A stretch of DNA of 64,000 nucleotides from Acetobacter senegalensis (GCF_001580995.1 NZ_LHZU01000142.1:1-64000), one strand, 5' to 3'; shown: positions 8,928-18,651, counted from the first letter of the stretch. Made by a program: numbers and translations. The notes: a model not told the origin generated them from the sequence alone.

Positions 8928-10148
8928 ATGAATACATTTCACAACGAATCAGCGGAGGACATCCTGCAGCAAAATAGCTCAAATCCATCTCTGCTGTTCG
9001 TGGATGATGATCAGGATGTTCAGGCCGCCGCTCGTCTCCTTTTCCGTCGGCGCGGGATCAAAATGCTGTCAGCCTATGATACGCAAGAGGCCCTGACACA
9101 ACTTGCTGTCCACTCCTTTGATCTTGTGTTGTTGGATCTCAATTATAGCAAAGGCGCGACAAATGGTGCCGAAGGGCTCGCGCTGCTGAAGGATATCCTC
9201 ATTCTTAGGCCAGATCTGCCTGTTGTGGTTGTGACGGGCCACAGCGGGGTTACAATCGCTGTTGAGGCAATGCGCGCCGGGGCATGCGACTTCGTTATGA
9301 AGCCTTGGAACAATGACCGCCTTGGAGATCTAGTTCACAAGATCCTTGATGGTCGCAAGAGCGAAACGATGGCGGAATCCGAATCAATCCTGATTATCGC
9401 GTCCCCAGACATGAAGCGGATCGTTGCGGAGGCTGATCGGTTGGCACCGACCCGCGCACCGCTCATCATTTGCGGACCGGCGGGTTCGGGTAAAACGGTG
9501 TTGGCACAGCGCATCCATGCATTGTCCCGCAATACCGGTCCAATACGGATGATCTATGCTGAGGAATGCAACAGGCTGCCAGAAGGTGGCGGCACCTGGC
9601 TTTTTCGTGATATCGCAGCATTGGCTCCTTCATTGCAACGTCAACTGGCTGATCGTCTTGATGGGGGTGAGGCTGTTCGTGTTATCGCCTTGACCTCGCA
9701 GGATCGAAAAACGCTCGAGGCGCAACTTGAGCCTCGGCTGATGCTCCTCTTGGGAATGGTTACGCTTGTCATTCCACCCTTGAATGAAAGGCCAGGTGAT
9801 ATCCCTGCGTTGGCCATGCATTTCCTGCGCTATTTTGCTTCCCGTCATGGCCTACCCGAACCCGTCATGGAGCCGAGGCATCTTGCAGCGTTACAAGCGG
9901 GACTGTGGCCTCAAAACGTCAGGTCCTTACGGGCCATGATTGAACGGGCGGTGTTGATGGGGACATGGGAGACGCCATCGGAATCCCCAAATGCCTCTGG
10001 CGACGGCACACCAACATTACGCGACGCGGAACGCTCCCTTATCGAGACAGCACTCCGCAACCACAGCTTCAACGTGACAAAAGCTGCCCGAGAATTGGGG
10101 CTGACACGTCCTGCGCTCTATCGCCGTATGGCGCGATACGGGCTGTAA
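8928..10148 (+). CDS. NtrC-like response regulator lacking the sigma-54 (GAFTGA) loop
   Basis: A response regulator of 406 residues. The receiver domain (about 20-140) has the acidic cluster DDD (26-28), phospho-acceptor D70 in LVLLDLN and the conserved lysine K125 in VMKPW. An AAA+ domain follows, with Walker A GPAGSGKT (183-190), a degenerate Walker B (GGTWLFRDIA) and PPLNERPGDIP. A Fis-type helix-turn-helix (NVTKAARELGLTRPALYRRM) ends the protein. Only about 30 residues separate Walker A from Walker B, so the segment that normally carries GAFTGA and contacts sigma-54 is missing. This argues that it acts on sigma-70 promoters. It diverges from the efflux operon and is immediately followed by its kinase. 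RBS AGAGGA precedes the ATG. Confidence 0.9.
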   Translation: MNTFHNESAEDILQQNSSNPSLLFVDDDQDVQAAARLLFRRRGIKMLSAYDTQEALTQLAVHSFDLVLLDLNYSKGATNGAEGLALLKDILILRPDLPVVVVTGHSGVTIAVEAMRAGACDFVMKPWNNDRLGDLVHKILDGRKSETMAESESILIIASPDMKRIVAEADRLAPTRAPLIICGPAGSGKTVLAQRIHALSRNTGPIRMIYAEECNRLPEGGGTWLFRDIAALAPSLQRQLADRLDGGEAVRVIALTSQDRKTLEAQLEPRLMLLLGMVTLVIPPLNERPGDIPALAMHFLRYFASRHGLPEPVMEPRHLAALQAGLWPQNVRSLRAMIERAVLMGTWETPSESPNASGDGTPTLRDAERSLIETALRNHSFNVTKAARELGLTRPALYRRMARYGL

Positions 10149-11363
10149 ATGCGTAATGCACTAAGCGTAATGGGGCGGCTGGTTGGCATTATCCTCGCCT
10201 GCCTCCTGATCGGACCTATATGGCAAGAGGGATTTTTTGCAACGGCCGTCCTTTTGGTTTGTATTGCCGTCTTTTGTGCAACTTCGCTGGTTGTCACTCA
10301 CCTCGAAATGTTACGTCGTGTTCAACGTCGTGAGCCGTCGATAGTACACCCGACGGATCGTGAGAAACTCCGCAACCGGGCGCTCCTTGACCACGCGCCG
10401 GTACCATTACTATTCCAGCGCGCGGATGGCACGTTGCATGCCGCCAATCGCGCTGCACGTCGCTTGTTTGAAACTGACGGTCCCATTCTCGTACCACCAG
10501 AACCACTTCTGGCGGCTCTTGAGAATAACATGTCAGGGCCAGAAAAAAAGATGATCCGTCTGACGCCTCCATCAGGCGGAAAGCCTCATGTTTATGCATT
10601 ATCCATTGGTCAGGGGGGTGGCGCGGTTGGTATCGTGACCTATATCGCTCTGACAGACGTGGAGGCGGGCCTCAATGCTGCTGAGGCTCAGGCTCTGCGC
10701 GATCTTCTTCAGATTCTCAGTCATGAAATCATGAATTCCCTGACGCCGATTGTTTCACTTTCAGCAACGGCAGAAGAGCTATTTTCTGAAGACGCGACGG
10801 AAGACACGAAACCGCTTATATCTGAAGCGCTTGCGACGATCCGTCGGCGCGCGAATGGTTTGGATCGGTTCGTGCGGGGATACCGAGATCTTGCCCGGCT
10901 GCCTGCACCCGAACTAAAACCTGTCAATCTTGGCGAACTCCTGCAAGAAACAGCAAGACTTTTCAGAGCGCGATGGACCGGGCGTGTCGAGCTCCAGTTA
11001 GATCTGCCATCTGTCCGGACAATAGTCAGACTGGATAAAGCGCAAATGGAGCAGGCGCTGCTCAACCTGCTGAATAACGGCGCTGAAGCCGCTCTTGCGC
11101 AGCCCTCTCCGTCCGTACAGATTGCCGTAGAAGAACGTTCCGGTTCAATCAGCATTGTTGTGCGTGATAATGGTCACGGCGTTACTCCAGAACAGCGGGG
11201 GCGTATCTTCCAACCGTTCGTGTCGTTTAAACCAAACGGTAACGGTATCGGTCTCAGTCTCGCCCGGCAGATTGTACTGGGGCATGGAGGAACATTGATT
11301 CTTGACGAGGTAAAGCTCGAAATAAATTCTCCTTGGTCAACCTCGTTCCGCTGCCAATTTTGA
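10149..11363 (+). CDS. Membrane-bound sensor histidine kinase
   Basis: A kinase of 404 residues whose ATG follows the stop of the response-regulator gene without a gap, so the two are translationally coupled. Two N-terminal helices (about 8-26 and 30-50) are followed by a PAS-like region (LLDHAPVPLLFQRADGTLHAANRAA, about 79-103). The dimerisation box has phospho-acceptor H192 in SHEIMNSLTP. The ATPase domain has an N box (LLNLLNNGAEAA), G1 (VVRDNGHGV) and a G2 region (GNGIGLSLARQIV). There is almost no periplasmic loop, so the signal is probably sensed in or near the membrane. It likely phosphorylates the adjacent response regulator and controls the efflux operon. Confidence 0.92.
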   Translation: MRNALSVMGRLVGIILACLLIGPIWQEGFFATAVLLVCIAVFCATSLVVTHLEMLRRVQRREPSIVHPTDREKLRNRALLDHAPVPLLFQRADGTLHAANRAARRLFETDGPILVPPEPLLAALENNMSGPEKKMIRLTPPSGGKPHVYALSIGQGGGAVGIVTYIALTDVEAGLNAAEAQALRDLLQILSHEIMNSLTPIVSLSATAEELFSEDATEDTKPLISEALATIRRRANGLDRFVRGYRDLARLPAPELKPVNLGELLQETARLFRARWTGRVELQLDLPSVRTIVRLDKAQMEQALLNLLNNGAEAALAQPSPSVQIAVEERSGSISIVVRDNGHGVTPEQRGRIFQPFVSFKPNGNGIGLSLARQIVLGHGGTLILDEVKLEINSPWSTSFRCQF

Positions 11364-11615
11364 TATTTTCCAGTAATGGCAAGCAGCTACTTACGTCCGA
11401 GAGCTATCCATCTCATTTGTCTCTCTCTACCACTCTGCGCGTCTTCAGAGATGATTGCTCCATCCCCGTTGGACAACAGATAAGGCAGTTACAGTTCTTT
11501 ACGTAGAATCTAAGAACGCAGCATCCATCGTTCCTTTATAGGTCTATCTTCCGTTTTTTGTACTATTCATGTATTTCTGAAATATTATCAAATGATCCTA
11601 TGATGTATTTCTCTT

Positions 11616-12515
11616 TTACAATGCAAACAGGGTTTCACTTTTCTGAACCTCATTCCGTATGAAGCTACATACCTGCTCAATGCGAGCAGTTTTTTGCTCT
11701 TCCGCGCGGGTAATCAGCCAGTAATGGCGTTCAAGCCTTACCTGATGGGGCAAGACGGCTATTAACTCAGGCCGCGTTGCAGCAACAAAGGTAGGCAGGA
11801 CTGCCATACATAAACCGGAGCAAGCGGCTTCCATTTGCGCCTGCACACTTGAGTTCTGAATTCGCACCATCTTGCGCGAGACGCCAAGATGCCCCAGATA
11901 GTCCAGCTCCCGCATAAAAATCATTTCATCTACATAGCCTGCAAACAGGTGTGATGAAAAATCATCCGGCCTTCTGATGGTTTTTTCCCGATCAAGATAT
12001 GCACGAGTAGCATAAACGCGCAAATAATAGGGTGTCAGCTTTTCGCAGACAAATCGATCATCCACTGAAGGCATCACGGTAATGGCTATATCGGCATGCC
12101 TACGCGAGAGCGCGACAATCTGCTGTATAGTCAGAATTTCAATCGTCAGGGCAGGATTATCCGTCATCAGCGGACCAATGCGGGAAGCCAGAAAGAAATT
12201 AGCAAACCCCTCAAGCGCGTTGATCCGCACAATGCCTGTCAACCCATGAGCCGGATTGGTCGCCTGTGCCACCTGTGTTGCCTCGCGGTCCATGGCTTCC
12301 GCTGTGGTTAACAGGTCCTGCCCGTAGCGTGTCAGTGCATAACCGCGCAGATGCCGTTCGAACAGAGTTTTGCCGACCGATGTTTCCAAAGAAACAATGT
12401 GTCGGCCCACAGTTGCGTGATCAACGCCCAATAAACGTCCCGCTTCTGAAAGTGAACCCGAGCGCGCCACAGCGAGAAAAAACTGCAGATTTCTCCAGTC
12501 CAGGCTGCGTTTCAT
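11616..12515 (-). CDS. LysR-family transcriptional regulator
   Basis: A LysR-type regulator of 299 residues. The N-terminal winged helix-turn-helix (about 5-65; SLSEAGRLLGVDHATVGRHI) belongs to the subgroup with the VDHATVGRHI recognition helix. A substrate-binding domain follows (about 90-290). It diverges from the alcohol dehydrogenase/transporter/MmsA operon with about 165 bases between starts, and a palindrome of LysR type lies in that gap. The arrangement suggests it activates the operon in response to the substrate or an aldehyde intermediate. LysR genes of similar layout flank 3-hydroxypropionate genes in pseudomonads; this is known from the family, not shown here. Confidence 0.92.
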   Translation of the reverse strand: MKRSLDWRNLQFFLAVARSGSLSEAGRLLGVDHATVGRHIVSLETSVGKTLFERHLRGYALTRYGQDLLTTAEAMDREATQVAQATNPAHGLTGIVRINALEGFANFFLASRIGPLMTDNPALTIEILTIQQIVALSRRHADIAITVMPSVDDRFVCEKLTPYYLRVYATRAYLDREKTIRRPDDFSSHLFAGYVDEMIFMRELDYLGHLGVSRKMVRIQNSSVQAQMEAACSGLCMAVLPTFVAATRPELIAVLPHQVRLERHYWLITRAEEQKTARIEQVCSFIRNEVQKSETLFAL

Positions 12516-12545
12516 GGGATAAGAATCCTTGATTATCGGTGCTTA

Positions 12546-12561
12546 TGTGCAGATTTGCACA
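12546..12561. promoter_or_regulatory. LysR-type palindromic operator
   Basis: TGTGCA (12546-12551), spacer GATT, TGCACA (12556-12561): a perfect 6-4-6 inverted repeat that also fits the T-N11-A core of LysR binding sites. It lies 31 bases upstream of the LysR start, and 119 bases upstream of the alcohol dehydrogenase ATG. It is the obvious candidate for the adjacent LysR protein. Confidence 0.6.
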
Positions 12562-12679
12562 CCAATTGGGCGAAATCTCCTGATTTTCTAGTGATGCCTT
12601 TTGCGCGTTCACTACTCAGACAAGAACAACAGCCGGAAAGGAACGGCTCACGCCGTAACCATTCCCAGGAGAAAAGGCT

Positions 12680-13837
12680 ATGACAGCACTTTATCTGCCC
12701 TCTCTGGTACGTATTGGAGGCGGTGCGCTGAACGAACTTCCCACCGCATTGAAGCAGGTCGGGCTTTCCGCCCCCTTTATTATTACCGATGGATTCATGG
12801 CCAAATCCGGCCTTCTGGATAGGGTGCAAGCGCTGCTGGCTGAAGCGGATATTCAGTCTGGCGCTTTCCCGGATGCAGTGCCGGACCCCACGGTCACATC
12901 AGTTGACGCCGCGCTCGCTGCGTTAAAGCGTGGTGTTTATGACTGTGTGATCGGCCTTGGCGGGGGCAGCCCAATTGACACCGCCAAAATGGTAGCGGTG
13001 CTCGCCAAGCACGGTGGCACGCCTTCACAATTGAAAGTGCCACACGTGCAGGATGAGGCAGGCCTACCCATTATCGCCATTCCCACCACTGCTGGCACGG
13101 GATCTGAAGCCACACGCGTCACGGTCATTACTGACGAAAAAACCGACGAGAAAATGCTGTGTACAGGCTATGCCTATCTGCCACACATTGCCATTGTCGA
13201 CTATGAACTGACCCTGACCATGCCACGCCGTCTCACGGCTGATACCGGCATTGATGCGCTAACCCATGCACTTGAAGCCTATGTGTCCAAACGTGCGTCC
13301 CCTTTTACCGAGGCTCTGGCTCTGGCAGCCATGAAGCGTATCTGGTACGCCCTACCCATCGCCTGCGCAGAACCCTCCAACCGTGAAGCGCGCGAGCAGG
13401 TGATGCAGGGTGCGTTCGAAGCGGGCATGGCGTTCTCCAACGCATCGGTCGCGCTTGTGCATGGTATGAGCCGCCCTATCGGCGCGCATTTCCATGTCGC
13501 GCACGGGCTTTCAAACGCCATGTTGTTGCCGGAAATAACGGCATGGTCTGTTACCGGCGCACAAGCACGTTATGCCACCTGTGCCCGCGTGATGGGTATT
13601 GTGCCATCGGGCACGGAGGACGGTGCTGCCTGCGCTGCACTTGTCGCAGCACTTCGTGAACGCAATCGACAGTTGGATGTCCCCTCCCCCGCCGCCTACG
13701 GGCTTGAGGAAGGCCGCTGGAACAGCCTGCTGCCCCTGATGGCTGAACAGGCTCTCGCTTCTGGCTCTCCAGACAACAACCCGCGTGTGCCAAATCACAG
13801 CGAAATTATTGATCTATACCGGAAAGTCTGGGCCTGA
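12680..13837 (+). CDS. Iron-containing (type III) alcohol dehydrogenase
   Basis: A cytoplasmic NAD(P)-dependent dehydrogenase of 385 residues, the normal family length. The nucleotide loop GLGGGSPIDTAK is near residue 93, followed by PTTAGTGSEAT. Four metal ligands fall at the expected spacing: D192 and H196 in DALTH, H261 in VHGMS and H275 in HVAHG. RBS AGGAG precedes the ATG. It starts an operon with an MHS transporter and an MmsA-type dehydrogenase. A plausible reaction is oxidation of an imported hydroxy-acid or diol (for example 3-hydroxypropionate or 1,3-propanediol) to a semialdehyde that MmsA then converts to acyl-CoA. The substrate is inference. Confidence 0.92.
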   Translation: MTALYLPSLVRIGGGALNELPTALKQVGLSAPFIITDGFMAKSGLLDRVQALLAEADIQSGAFPDAVPDPTVTSVDAALAALKRGVYDCVIGLGGGSPIDTAKMVAVLAKHGGTPSQLKVPHVQDEAGLPIIAIPTTAGTGSEATRVTVITDEKTDEKMLCTGYAYLPHIAIVDYELTLTMPRRLTADTGIDALTHALEAYVSKRASPFTEALALAAMKRIWYALPIACAEPSNREAREQVMQGAFEAGMAFSNASVALVHGMSRPIGAHFHVAHGLSNAMLLPEITAWSVTGAQARYATCARVMGIVPSGTEDGAACAALVAALRERNRQLDVPSPAAYGLEEGRWNSLLPLMAEQALASGSPDNNPRVPNHSEIIDLYRKVWA

Positions 13838-13891
13838 CGACAAACGGCTGCGTATAAAAAACAGTAAAGCTCCTGATAGGAGACCAAAATA

Positions 13892-15253
13892 ATGATATTC
13901 CATGAAAAAGAAGAACGCTCCATGCGTTCTCTGGTGCTTGCCTCAAGTGTTGGCACCGTTATTGAATGGTATGATTTTTTTCTCTACGGCAGTCTGGCCA
14001 TTTTCTTTGCCCGCCTGTTTTATCCGCCAGGCGATGACGTTGCTGCAACCCTCATCAGTGTCGCTACCTTTGCAACCGGGTTTGCCGTGCGCCCGCTGGG
14101 CAGCCTGATATTTGGATATATGGGCGATAGTGTCGGGCGAAAAACTACTTTTCTGATCACGCTCCTTATCATGGGCTGTTCCACAGCGGCTATTGGCTTG
14201 CTGCCTACATTTGCAACAGCCGGTTATGCAGCGCCTGTTCTGCTTATTCTATTACGCATTGTGCAGGGACTGGCTCTAGGCGGTGAATATGGTGGGGCAG
14301 CAACCTATGTGGCAGAACACTCCCCGCCCGGTGAACGCGGGAAATGGGCCAGCTACATTCAGGCCATGGCCTCCGGCGGTTTTGTACTGTCTCTGGGGAT
14401 GGTGCTCACCCTGCGTCTGTGGTTGGGCGAGGATGCGTTTGGCACATGGGGCTGGCGAGCACCATTTCTGGTATCATTTGTTCTGGTTGCAGTCTCTTTG
14501 CGTATTCGCCTTCGGCTTTCCGAATCTCCTGTTTTTGTGGAAATGCACAAACAGGGCAAACTGTCCAAATCACCAGTGCGCGATGCCTTCCGTATTCCGG
14601 GTAATGCACGGCGTATTATCCTGTTCCTCTTTGGGGTCGCCTGTGCACAGGCCGTTACATTCTACACGGCTCAGTTCTATGCCCTGTATTACATCCAGAC
14701 ATTTATGAAAATGCCGTTCCTGCCAGCCACCTTGTCTGTCGCAGTCGGTGCGTTTCTGGGAGTACCGTTCTTCGTGCTATTTGGTGCACTGTCGGACCGA
14801 ATTGGACGTAAACGTCTGTCGCTTGCGGGTATGGCAGCGGCTGTACTGTTCTATATCCCTATCTTTTCCATTATTCGCCACGCCATAACACCAGAAAACA
14901 CGAGTTACGCTACAATTTCAGCCTGCGTGTTTGTTCTGGTTATCATTGCTGCCGCTGTTTACGGCCCCTATGGCGCATTCATTGTTGAAAGCTTTCCCGC
15001 CAATGTGCGCTACACTTCCATTTCCGTTCCTTACCATATCGGGAATGGCATTTTCGGTGGTTTTCTACCACTGGTTAGTCTCTGGCTGGTTACACAGACA
15101 GGTAATCCTTACGCGGGACTGCTCTACCCGATGGGCCTGTGCCTGATCGGCTTTTTCATCACACTGTTCTGGGTGCCTGAAACATTGAACGTACGAAAAG
15201 GTGCGCACACCCAGATCGTCTCCCTCTCACATGAAGCTATTGGCGAAGGCTGA
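13892..15253 (+). CDS. MFS transporter, metabolite:H+ symporter (MHS) family
   Basis: An importer of 453 residues with 12 predicted helices. The N-terminal signature [19 protein letters not shown] and the loop [12 protein letters not shown] (about 80-91) mark the MHS branch of the major facilitator superfamily (KgtP, ShiA, ProP relatives), which imports organic acids and small zwitterions. An AGGAG box precedes the ATG at 13892. It lies 54 bases after the alcohol dehydrogenase and 26 bases before mmsA, all in the same direction. It is therefore likely the uptake protein for the substrate of that pathway. The exact substrate cannot be read from the sequence. Confidence 0.9.
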   Translation: MIFHEKEERSMRSLVLASSVGTVIEWYDFFLYGSLAIFFARLFYPPGDDVAATLISVATFATGFAVRPLGSLIFGYMGDSVGRKTTFLITLLIMGCSTAAIGLLPTFATAGYAAPVLLILLRIVQGLALGGEYGGAATYVAEHSPPGERGKWASYIQAMASGGFVLSLGMVLTLRLWLGEDAFGTWGWRAPFLVSFVLVAVSLRIRLRLSESPVFVEMHKQGKLSKSPVRDAFRIPGNARRIILFLFGVACAQAVTFYTAQFYALYYIQTFMKMPFLPATLSVAVGAFLGVPFFVLFGALSDRIGRKRLSLAGMAAAVLFYIPIFSIIRHAITPENTSYATISACVFVLVIIAAAVYGPYGAFIVESFPANVRYTSISVPYHIGNGIFGGFLPLVSLWLVTQTGNPYAGLLYPMGLCLIGFFITLFWVPETLNVRKGAHTQIVSLSHEAIGEG

Positions 15254-15279
15254 TATTCAGTAAAACAAGGATAAGAAAA

Positions 15280-16773
15280 ATGAATACAATTCAGCACATC
15301 ATCGGTGGAAAGCCTACCACGGGCAACAGCGCCCGATTTGGCGACGTATTCAATCCGGCTACAGGCGTGGTCGAAAAAAAGGTTGTGCTTGGCACACAGG
15401 ATGATCTGGATGCCGCTGTTGCCGCAGCCAAGAAAGCCTTCCCCTCATGGGCAGAAACTCCACCGCTGACCCGCGCCCGTATCCTGTTCCGTGCGCGCGA
15501 CCTGATAGAACAACGTATGGATGATCTGGCTGCAATTATAACCGCAGAGCACGGAAAAATCCTGTCTGATGCCAAAGGGGAAGTCACACGCGGACTGGAA
15601 GTTGTTGAATTTGCAACCGGCGTGCCGGAATTGCTGAAAGGAGAATATACAGAACAGGTGGCACGCGGCATTGATGCATGGACCATGCGCCAGCCTATTG
15701 GCATTGCTGCCGGGATTACGCCCTTCAATTTTCCGGTGATGGTGCCTTTATGGATGGCCCCAATGGCGCTGGCGACCGGTAACTGCTTCATTTTGAAGCC
15801 TTCTGAACGTGATCCCTCAGCATCCGTGCTACTGGCCGAAATTCTGCAAGAAGCTGGCCTCCCGGACGGTGTGTTTCAGGTCGTGCATGGCGACAAGGAC
15901 ATGGTAAATGCCATTCTGAAGCACCCCGATATTGCGGCTGTCAGTTTTGTAGGCTCTACCCCTATTGCCCAGCACGTGTATGCAACGGGTACCGCGCACG
16001 GAAAAAGAGTGCAGGCTTTAGGCGGCGCAAAAAACCACGCCCTTGTCATGCCAGATTGTGATCTGGAAAAAACGGTCGATGCCCTGATCGGTGCTGCCTA
16101 TGGTTCTGCTGGCGAACGATGCATGGCTATTTCCGTGGCTGTGGCCGTAGGGCCTGTTGCGGATACTTTAGTGGCAGAACTGGCCAAAAAGGTAAAAGCC
16201 ATCACCATTGGCAACGGCACGCATGATACCAGTGAAATGGGTCCACTGGTCACCGCACAGCATCTGGCCCGTGTAAAGGGATTGGTCGATGCAGGCGTCA
16301 GTCAGGGCGCAAAACTGGTTGTGGATGGGCGTAACGTGACAGTGAAAGATCATGAAAAAGGATTTTTCATTGGTGGTTCACTGTTTGATAATGTCACACC
16401 AGAGATGGACATTTACCGGGAAGAAATTTTCGGCCCTGTTCTGTGCGTCATGCGTGCGCCAGACTTCGATACCGCACTCAAGCTGATAAACGGGAGCCCC
16501 TTCGGAAACGGTACGGCCATTTTCACTCGTGACGGTGACACCGCCAGAACCTTTACCCATAATGTAACAGCCGGAATGGTGGGTGTGAATGTCCCTATTC
16601 CGGTGCCTATGGCATTCCATTCTTTCGGTGGCTGGAAAGACTCCCTGTTTGGAGATCACCACATGCATGGGCCAGAAGGCGTGCGTTTCTTTACACGCAT
16701 GAAGGCTGTAACACAGCGTTGGCCGGCAGGTATCCGTTCTGGAGCGGAATTTGTGATGCCCACTCACGGATAA
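15280..16773 (+). CDS. mmsA: CoA-acylating methylmalonate/malonate-semialdehyde dehydrogenase
   Basis: An aldehyde dehydrogenase of 497 residues of the MmsA type. It carries [27 protein letters not shown] and catalytic C281 in the diagnostic GERCMA context, with no glutamate general base of the usual kind. Known members convert methylmalonate semialdehyde or malonate semialdehyde with CoA and NAD+ to propionyl-CoA or acetyl-CoA plus CO2. It has RBS AAGGA and is the third gene of the LysR-controlled operon. With the iron alcohol dehydrogenase it forms a two-step route from a hydroxy-acid to acyl-CoA. No 3-hydroxyisobutyrate dehydrogenase (mmsB) or valine genes are adjacent, which favours a C3 substrate. 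Confidence 0.93.
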   Translation: MNTIQHIIGGKPTTGNSARFGDVFNPATGVVEKKVVLGTQDDLDAAVAAAKKAFPSWAETPPLTRARILFRARDLIEQRMDDLAAIITAEHGKILSDAKGEVTRGLEVVEFATGVPELLKGEYTEQVARGIDAWTMRQPIGIAAGITPFNFPVMVPLWMAPMALATGNCFILKPSERDPSASVLLAEILQEAGLPDGVFQVVHGDKDMVNAILKHPDIAAVSFVGSTPIAQHVYATGTAHGKRVQALGGAKNHALVMPDCDLEKTVDALIGAAYGSAGERCMAISVAVAVGPVADTLVAELAKKVKAITIGNGTHDTSEMGPLVTAQHLARVKGLVDAGVSQGAKLVVDGRNVTVKDHEKGFFIGGSLFDNVTPEMDIYREEIFGPVLCVMRAPDFDTALKLINGSPFGNGTAIFTRDGDTARTFTHNVTAGMVGVNVPIPVPMAFHSFGGWKDSLFGDHHMHGPEGVRFFTRMKAVTQRWPAGIRSGAEFVMPTHG

Positions 16774-16817
16774 ATAAAGCCGTAGGCCGGGCGAAAGCGA
16801 CCCGGCCTCTCGTGAGT
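16762..16817 (+). terminator. Nested hairpin after mmsA, probable terminator
   Basis: A strong stem GGCCGGG (16785-16791)/CCCGGCC (16801-16807) lies just after the mmsA stop. It is enclosed by a second stem ACTCACG (16762-16768)/CGTGAGT (16811-16817) that begins inside the last mmsA codons. No long T tract follows, only GTTTGTTATG, so it may be a weak intrinsic terminator or an mRNA-stabilising end. Confidence 0.55.
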
Positions 16818-16917
16818 TTGTTATGCCGTTAAGCGTCTGGATTCAGAAAGATTTCAGTCCGTTTCTTGCTACACTCTATCTTGCCCTATCCAACCGGTAT
16901 CATTCCTTATCCGATAG

Positions 16918-17289
16918 GCTCATAGCACGTTTTTTGTCGCGCTCGCATTCTTCGTCTGGTGAGCTGGCGTTTATATTTCGGCACCCAACCAGACCAGAGC
17001 ATCGTTCATGCTAGGTGGCTATTTTGCTTCTGCCACATCAGAATGGCTTATCGGCAGCCCGGTGCTGGCGGTTATTGCACGTTATGCTCCAGCCAGCCTG
17101 AATGCCCTAATGGTCGGCGCCTATTCTCTCACTGTGGGGGCTGGCATGTATTGGGGTAGCAAAATTTCGGGTTTTGCGAGCCCAGTAGTCAAGACAGGTG
17201 CCTTCCAGAGCAGACATTCTGAGACACTGTTCGGCGTCTTAGGTGTGGCTGCTCTCGGGTTGGTAATTATCTCTTTGCTTGTCGCCTAA
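16918..17289 (+). pseudogene. Degraded C-terminal fragment of an MFS (POT/peptide-type) transporter
   Basis: From the ATG at 17008 a 93-residue frame encodes three hydrophobic segments. Pieces such as SATSEWLIGSPVLAVIARYAP and ALMVGAYSLTVGAGMYWGSKI resemble the last helices of proton-coupled peptide transporters. The same frame continues upstream as another helix (STFFVALAFFVW) through an in-frame TGA at 16960, and then meets a TAG at 16915. A full transporter is about 450-500 residues, so this is a remnant with nonsense mutations. No useful ribosome binding site precedes 17008. The family call is moderate because only about 115 residues remain. Confidence 0.5.
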
Positions 17290-17388
17290 CTCATCAGGCG
17301 GCAGCCAGGCCGCCATCAGGAAGATGATCTCGCATCAGTTTTATACTGACGATATTGGGTAACGCGATTACGCAGCTTTCTTATGATG

Positions 17389-18651
17389 TCATTTATGCAC
17401 CTCAACAGCGAAGACATATGTTGGGCCGAGCATATTTGACCGAAAAATCACATATTTGCCATCAGGCGTGAAATTCACGTTCGGCTCTAAATGGTAATTA
17501 TGTTTGGACATATTGACCAACTTCTCTGCCCGGAACCGGCCGGGCTGAATGAGATGCTCACCTAAACTGTGGTCATCCTTTATCAACTCTGGATGAAACA
17601 GATAGAGCCACTTTGCTCCAGGGGCATCGCTACCGTCGCCAGCAAACAGTGTCCCGTCAACAGACCTAGTAAAATGGATGGAGGATTCTTCCGGGGTATA
17701 ATGGAACCACGTCCTATCACCATTTTCGACGTTATAACTTGCAACGAACGAGATCATTCCTAAAGGTATATGGAGATCGTACCATATATTTTTCCCGTTA
17801 TGGTCCCACCATTGGTGGCCACTGCCCTCCATTTTCATGATACGCGGGTTGATATGTTTATTCTGTGAACCATCGGTGCGAATGGTCCAAAGTTTTTCTA
17901 CCTGCTGCCACTCACCTTGATGGGCATACATGAGCAATGTCGGGTCGGTTGGGGAAAACTGTAAATGATCGATCCAGTCCGTGCTGGCAAAAACTGGTTT
18001 GATCTGACCCGTGTGTAAATCGACGGTAAAGACAACCATCGGCAGCCTTGCGGCAAGACGTCTGGCCATCTTGGTCTTTTTATCTAACGGTTCATCCGGT
18101 GTATGTTGCTGAGCGACCTGCCCGGCTTGGCGTCCATTATAATCTTCGCCATCCCCAATGATGTAACTTCCTACTCCCAGCGTCTCATCAGCATTAATGG
18201 AAAAGATGCCTGCGCGACGTGGTAGATCAGCTATTTTTCTCTGCTCTCCCGTCTGGATGTTGGCACTCCAGAGGGAAGCATATTGCGCATCGCCCTTTAG
18301 TCCTTTGAAATAATAAACTGTTGGTGTTTTGTGCCCCACAACAACAGCGCCAGGGCCGCCGCCAACTGGTCCTTTTACCAAAGGTTTGGCTGTAAACGTA
18401 GCCAGATCGATCACCCCAATACCACGGTCTGCTGTCGTGTATATCATCTGCTTACCGTCGGGCGTGTAAGCATTGATGTTAAAATAAAGGCTTGCAGATC
18501 CAGGTTCGTCTGTCACCCGAATGACGCGATGACCCGTATCAGGATCAATCCACGATTGTGGAGGTGATTTTTTTTCAGCAAGAGCCATGGCTGGCAGTAG
18601 GAGCAACGCAAGGCCGCCCAAGACACAGCGGGCCGAATAACGGAAGAGCAT
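17389..18651 (-). CDS. ogl: Oligogalacturonate lyase (PL22 family), exported
   Basis: A 420-residue protein resembling oligogalacturonate lyase (Pectate_lyase22), a seven-bladed propeller that cleaves short unsaturated oligogalacturonides. The start of the mature protein (SWIDPDTGHRVIRVTDEPGS, then LYFNINAYTPDGKQMIYTT) and the end (NYHLEPNVNFTPDGKYVIFR) are characteristic. An N-terminal Sec signal peptide (GGLALLLLPAMALA, cleavage near 25) is obvious, whereas the well-studied enterobacterial enzymes are cytoplasmic. This copy should therefore work in the periplasm. It diverges from a TonB receptor gene that probably imports the substrate. An alternative is a related beta-propeller lyase acting on another uronate oligomer. 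Confidence 0.82.
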   Translation of the reverse strand: MLFRYSARCVLGGLALLLLPAMALAEKKSPPQSWIDPDTGHRVIRVTDEPGSASLYFNINAYTPDGKQMIYTTADRGIGVIDLATFTAKPLVKGPVGGGPGAVVVGHKTPTVYYFKGLKGDAQYASLWSANIQTGEQRKIADLPRRAGIFSINADETLGVGSYIIGDGEDYNGRQAGQVAQQHTPDEPLDKKTKMARRLAARLPMVVFTVDLHTGQIKPVFASTDWIDHLQFSPTDPTLLMYAHQGEWQQVEKLWTIRTDGSQNKHINPRIMKMEGSGHQWWDHNGKNIWYDLHIPLGMISFVASYNVENGDRTWFHYTPEESSIHFTRSVDGTLFAGDGSDAPGAKWLYLFHPELIKDDHSLGEHLIQPGRFRAEKLVNMSKHNYHLEPNVNFTPDGKYVIFRSNMLGPTYVFAVEVHK

